A DNA stretch of 64,000 nucleotides, taken from contig JANRLJ010000218.1 in assembly GCA_033762735.1 (NCBI GenBank), positions 1 through 64,000 on the forward strand, given 5' to 3'. The notes under the pieces are model-generated. The model saw only the letters and a program-made list of their open reading frames with translations. It made no database searches and was not told the DNA's origin. A program made the position numbers and the translations under genes. This document shows, piece by piece, positions 60,644 to 64,000 of this stretch; the first letter of the stretch is position 1; each line of letters starts with the position of its first letter. The DNA is from JANRLJ01 sp033762735. GTDB lineage: Bacteria > Chloroflexota > Anaerolineae > Aggregatilineales > Phototrophicaceae.

Positions 60644-61251
60644 AGGGAATCCCTGTTTCGTTGGTATGGTTTGACAGGATAGCGATTATAGCATCGGGAG
60701 TACTGAGTACCGAGTCGAAAGTATTGAGTGGGGAGTGCCGAGTACCGAGTACCGAGTCGAAAGTACCGAGCGGAAAGCGTGGTGCTGCGAGGTTGATTGA
60801 ACGACTCGGCAGATGTTGTCGTAGGGACACGGCATGCCGTGTCCAGCGAGGCCAGAGGTCTTGATGCCCCGCAGCGATGTGTGCTCTTTAATCTCTGCGT
60901 TCTCCGCGTCCTGGTGGTCTTCCAGAAGAGGTCATTGAGTCTCTCCGCCACACGTTAAAACGTGCGGCTCCAAACCGCCAAGCGCACTAAAGGCGCTGTT
61001 TATAAACCTTAATGAGCTTTTTAGCCCCTTCAGTGGGCTTGGTTTTTCGGCAGCCAGTAGGCTTTAGCCACTGGCGGGAAACATAAGCTGTAATTGGATA
61101 AAGTCGAGTTTAATGGACTTGGCCTTTGCGCGAACGAAGTTCGCACGTAGCCGGATGTTTTAGAGTCTGGCGAGTGGTCGGAAGTTCTTAATAGGAACGC
61201 AAAAGGGGCGCACCCTGTGGTACGCCCCTGCTGAAATTGCGTTCATCCGCT
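60644..61251. repeat. Repeat-rich gap with a run of eight hairpins
   Basis: A 608-bp gap without a gene. It holds GTACTGAGTACCGAGTCG-type repeats (60700-60775), a palindrome (60821-60844), a TCTGCGTTCTCCGCGTCC repeat (60893-60912), a chain of eight consecutive short hairpins (60951-61144) and a final palindrome (61203-61229) that ends 23 bp from the stop of the PA14-like gene. Confidence 0.75.
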
Positions 61252-62022
61252 TCAGTTAATGGGGAAGAAGCCCGCGCCCGTCTTGGAGCACTGCGCACGG
61301 CGGGCGGCCTGCCCCGCAGCGAGCACCTGCGTCACCTGCTGGTTGATCGTGCAGGACTGCCACAGGACGATCTGCGGTTCCATGCGGATCGAGCCGATGT
61401 CGGGCGAGTTCCACACGCCGTCGGAGACATAGCACTGCGACTGATGCAGGCGCTGCTGGATGCAGCGGGTGTAATCGCCGTAGCGCGTGACCACCGAGGT
61501 GCTGCCGACAGGCGCGGCAGGTACGGCGGGCGTGGTCGGGACAATCACGACGCCACCGCCGCTGATGGCCTGCCAGCTCAGCGAAACCGACGCAGCGCCG
61601 CCCCGTTCGCGATAGTCGATCTGGATGAAGTGTGTGCCTGCCGTCAGCGCCACATCCGCTGTGTAGACGCGCCCGGCCTGTCCCGCGTCCATTGTGTTCA
61701 GCACAACCGCGTTGTTCATCCGCAGCGTGAACTCATCGTCGGCCTGGATGCTGAAGCGGTAGGTTCCGGCGGCGAAGGTCTGGCTGCTGGTGATGCGGGC
61801 GCTGAAGTTATCCGCCTGCACATTGGCGGCAGGTGCGCCCGTCCCCCAGTTGAAGTTGGGGGAGGGGATTTGCAGGCTGGCGACAGCGCTGCCGCTCAGG
61901 TAGATGTTGTTAAAGAAATCGACGCGCCAGGTTCCAGCGGACTGCGCTCCGGCTGGCAGCACGGCCAGAACGCACAGACAGATGATGGTCAGGACAATGG
62001 GCAGAAAACGCCGCGTGTTCAT
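61252..62022 (-). CDS. Secreted PA14-like domain protein
   Basis: A 256-residue exported protein. Signal peptide (1-26), then a PA14/GLEYA-like domain (about 27-150; WRVDFFNNIYLSGS, DNFSARITSSQTFAAGTYRF, DDEFTLRMNN, FIQIDYRERGGAA) like that of the protein at 47.5 kb, a Pro/Val linker and a C-terminal module with four Cys (about 185-250). The start at 62022 follows GAGGAG by 10 nt. A carbohydrate-binding surface role is plausible. It is divergent from the SpoIID gene. Confidence 0.82.
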   Translation of the reverse strand: MNTRRFLPIVLTIICLCVLAVLPAGAQSAGTWRVDFFNNIYLSGSAVASLQIPSPNFNWGTGAPAANVQADNFSARITSSQTFAAGTYRFSIQADDEFTLRMNNAVVLNTMDAGQAGRVYTADVALTAGTHFIQIDYRERGGAASVSLSWQAISGGGVVIVPTTPAVPAAPVGSTSVVTRYGDYTRCIQQRLHQSQCYVSDGVWNSPDIGSIRMEPQIVLWQSCTINQQVTQVLAAGQAARRAQCSKTGAGFFPIN

Positions 62023-62105
62023 GATGATGGTACTCCTCAACTCGGTTGACTGCGTTCATGAGTGAGGACGACCCACTGTAAAATTTTGTTTCCACAATCC
62101 GCCTT

Positions 62106-62196
62106 CCGGCAGGGCAAATCCGTCGAAGGTCGGAGATAACGCCGACTCAGGGCGAAGGGGGAGAAAAGCGAGTCATAGGTAGCCACCCAACCCTAT
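62106..62196 (+). promoter_or_regulatory. Degenerate c-di-GMP-I (GEMM) riboswitch candidate
   Basis: On the plus strand CAGGGCAAA (62110-62118) is followed by a hairpin TCCG...CGGA with a CGAA loop, then GATAACGCC, then a helix GACTC...GAGTC, and TAGGTAGCC (62177-62185). CAGGGCAAA and TAGGTAGC are exact hallmarks of the GEMM-I aptamer in the right order and spacing. The central GACGCAAAGCC is altered to GATAACGCC. It lies about 235 nt before the SpoIID gene, so c-di-GMP may control that gene. Confidence 0.5.
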
Positions 62197-62431
62197 CCAC
62201 CACACACCCTAACCACATCCTTACGAAACCTCAACACAAGGGGAATTTACCCATCCTCCGTTCTGCCCGAAAATAAACATAGGTTTAATCGATATATCGA
62301 TGAGAGACATAACGTTGATGTTAAAACGTTTTCAAACGAAAAAACTTTCATCCCCCCGCCTCTCTTCTCACTCAGGACGAGGGGGTAGAGCCTTATTCTT
62401 AAGCCCCTCTCCTTTGGGAGAGGGGTTTGGG
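62197..62431. repeat. Rest of the SpoIID leader, with a CCCCC/GGGTGAGGG repeat
   Basis: An AT-rich stretch with an ATCGATATATCGAT palindrome (62287-62300) is followed by a copy of the CCCTCACCC element (about 62350-62440). The end of that element forms the start of the next gene. Confidence 0.65.
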
Positions 62432-64000
62432 GTGAGGGCAAAACTGCTGTGGCTGGTCGGGCTGGCACTGCTGCTGATGCCTGCCATCAATGCGCAGACG
62501 GCGCAGGCTGCTTATACTGCCCGCATTCAGGGCACGGTATTGGATGCTGCCAGCGGTGCGCCCATCGAAAACGCCGAAATCAGCGTGGCGGGGGGCTATC
62601 GCACCTTCAGCGCACCGGATGGCACGTTCGCATTTGAGGCTGTCGCGCTGACGGAAGCGGTCGGCGTGGTGACGGTCACGGTCTCGGCGGAAAGCTATGG
62701 CACATACACCCTTCAGGATACGCCGATTCTGGGTAATGATACGATGCTGCTCACGGTGGAACTGACCGCCGAGGCGCAGTTCTATGACGCGGGCGGGTTG
62801 CAGTCAATCTCGCAGGTGAGCGACCCCACCGCGCTCGACGAACCGCAGCTTTATGATGAGTTCACCGCCCAGGCCGATTCCGCAGTGGGCGGGAATGAGC
62901 CGTTCTTCTGGTCGCACAGCGTCATCCCGCCCACCATTCGCGTCGCGATTTCAGGCCGCACCCGATGCGGTGAGCGCAACAGCAGCGGCGTCTTTGTCTA
63001 TTATCCGGTGCAGCGCGTGGATACGCTGGACTTCAAGCAGTACACGAAGAACGTGCTGCCGTCGGAATGGATCAATTCATGGAATGGGGCATCGCTGCGC
63101 GCCGGGGCGGTGGCCGTGAAGATGTACGCCTGGTGGAAGATCAACATCGGCCCGCGCACCCGCGACGGCTTTACGTTTGATGTATGGGGCGACACCTGCG
63201 ACCAGATGTACATTCCGGGGCGCGAGTTCGCCTCCACCAACGCCGCCATTGAGGACACCTGGAACTACATCATGCGCTTCAACGGGCAGGTGGGGCGCAT
63301 CCACTACACTGCGACGGATGAGGTCTGTCAGGCCAATAACCTTTCACCCTGTATGTCACAGTGGGGGTCGAAAGCGCTGGGCGACCAGGGCTACGACTGG
63401 GGCGCGATTCTACGTCATTACTACGGCAGCAGCGTGGAGATTCTATTCGTCGGTGGGCCGCCCGCCGCCAACACCAACCTCGTGCGCAACAGCAATTTCA
63501 GCGGCGGCACGACCGAATGGACGACCAGCGGCGACATGCCCACACCCTCCACCGTCAACGGGGCGCTTTCCGTCTCGCGGGGGAGCGGGGGCGGCGTGGT
63601 CTATCAGCCGCTCGGCTATTCAGCGCAGTTCGGGTGGCCGTTCAACATTCAGCTTGATCTGAGCAACCAGAGCAGCGGGGTCAAAACTGTGACCGTGCGG
63701 CTGCGGGCGACCGACTCCGAGGCGGGCGCGATTGCCTGCACCTTCCCCCTGCCCGCCAGCACCGGAATGCAGACCTATCTGATGCAGGGCGTGGCCGGGG
63801 CGACATGGTCAGGGCTGCGCTTCGAGGTGGTGCTGGACACCCCCGACAGCACCATCTGGATTGACAACGTGTATGCCGCCTACAGCCCGGCGCTGGGCGT
63901 GACACAGACGCAGTGCATCCGTCCCGCGCCGCTCAATGATCTGTTCATCAATCGGACGGCGCTCCCGGCGGAAGGCACGACCACCAGCTATGCCCTCAAC
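62432..64000 (+). CDS. Secreted SpoIID-domain protein (3' end outside the window)
   Basis: At least 523 residues, running off the end without a stop. From GTG 62432 the product has a signal peptide (MRAKLLWLVGLALLLMPAIN), a carboxypeptidase-regulatory-like beta domain (about 28-100; IQGTVLDAASGAPIENAEIS), a SpoIID/LytB-like domain (about 165-330; VLPSEWINSWNGASLRAGAV, KMYAWWKIN, SQWGSKALG, ILRHYYGS) and a carbohydrate-binding-like beta domain with NSNFSGGTTEW. SpoIID proteins cut peptidoglycan glycan strands. The GTG and GGAGAGG site lie inside a dispersed repeat. Confidence 0.85.
   Translation, partial: MRAKLLWLVGLALLLMPAINAQTAQAAYTARIQGTVLDAASGAPIENAEISVAGGYRTFSAPDGTFAFEAVALTEAVGVVTVTVSAESYGTYTLQDTPILGNDTMLLTVELTAEAQFYDAGGLQSISQVSDPTALDEPQLYDEFTAQADSAVGGNEPFFWSHSVIPPTIRVAISGRTRCGERNSSGVFVYYPVQRVDTLDFKQYTKNVLPSEWINSWNGASLRAGAVAVKMYAWWKINIGPRTRDGFTFDVWGDTCDQMYIPGREFASTNAAIEDTWNYIMRFNGQVGRIHYTATDEVCQANNLSPCMSQWGSKALGDQGYDWGAILRHYYGSSVEILFVGGPPAANTNLVRNSNFSGGTTEWTTSGDMPTPSTVNGALSVSRGSGGGVVYQPLGYSAQFGWPFNIQLDLSNQSSGVKTVTVRLRATDSEAGAIACTFPLPASTGMQTYLMQGVAGATWSGLRFEVVLDTPDSTIWIDNVYAAYSPALGVTQTQCIRPAPLNDLFINRTALPAEGTTTSYALN

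Noticed and set aside
60700..60775. Possible CRISPR-like array of GTACCGAGT repeats
   Set aside because: Units are about 10 bp, irregular and without spacers; the same words occur singly in other gaps. It is a simple dispersed repeat.

Overview
This window is about 64 kb of GC-rich bacterial chromosome with short genes on both strands, many GTG and TTG starts, and an unusual load of short repeats in nearly every intergenic gap. The gene content (DUF3124 and DUF4342 proteins, secreted PA14-like and SH3 proteins, a SpoIID-type secreted protein, roadblock/V4R signalling, several BLUF photoreceptors, a MalFG-type sugar importer without its own ATPase) fits a free-living Chloroflexota of the Anaerolineae type. 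That is an inference from gene content: there is no rRNA or marker gene here. I saw no tRNA, rRNA, CRISPR array, transposase gene or prophage.

Layout. 0-9.8 kb: TetR regulator, 2-hydroxyacid dehydrogenase, a HicAB-type pair, a sugar-phosphate kinase/aldolase operon facing an iron-type alcohol dehydrogenase, RdgB, and secreted SGNH and DUF3124 proteins. 9.9-12.3 kb: a first methyltransferase/nuclease pair. 12.3-16.7 kb: GNAT, alpha/beta hydrolase, methyltransferase, a beta-propeller protein and a SpoIIAA-like protein. 16.9-25.1 kb: a SWIM / DUF5691 / MoxR / DUF5682 / VWA cluster cut into three blocks by repeats, one of them a tandem array of about 0.8 kb. 25.3-34.4 kb: an esterase-CapA fusion, a rhodanese plus YeeE/YedE sulfur operon with a cysteine-rich leader, two BLUF proteins, a serine hydrolase, a DtxR-type regulator and a PIN-like/DUF433 pair. 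34.7-41.7 kb: a sugar ABC importer, NfeD and flotillin. 42.2-46.2 kb: Xaa-Pro peptidase, a second restriction-modification pair and a WD40 protein. 46.4-53.7 kb: DICT plus BLUF, SH3 protein, DUF4342, DUF3592, MgtE, and a roadblock/V4R/response-regulator set. 54.2-64 kb: CAP protein, M24 peptidase, a QorB/HxlR divergent pair, a thioredoxin-like lipoprotein with an in-frame TGA, a D-threonine-aldolase-like enzyme, a PA14-like protein, and a SpoIID protein that runs off the end.

Main discoveries. (1) The rhodanese/thiosulfate-transporter operon is preceded by two unannotated leader peptides, one with five Cys in 21 residues and one reading Met-Lys-Ser followed by five Cys and a stop, with two U-tailed hairpins between them: this looks like cysteine-sensing attenuation. 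(2) The lipoprotein at 58682-59296 has TGA exactly where the first Cys of its CxxC motif should be, with a hairpin at SECIS distance: a selenoprotein candidate. (3) A degenerate c-di-GMP-I (GEMM) riboswitch lies upstream of the SpoIID gene. (4) One palindromic repeat family occurs about 34 times with a constant rim and exchangeable cores, and a second repeat family has entered genes, giving a domain linker in one and a start codon in another. (5) Three BLUF blue-light sensors lie within 17 kb.
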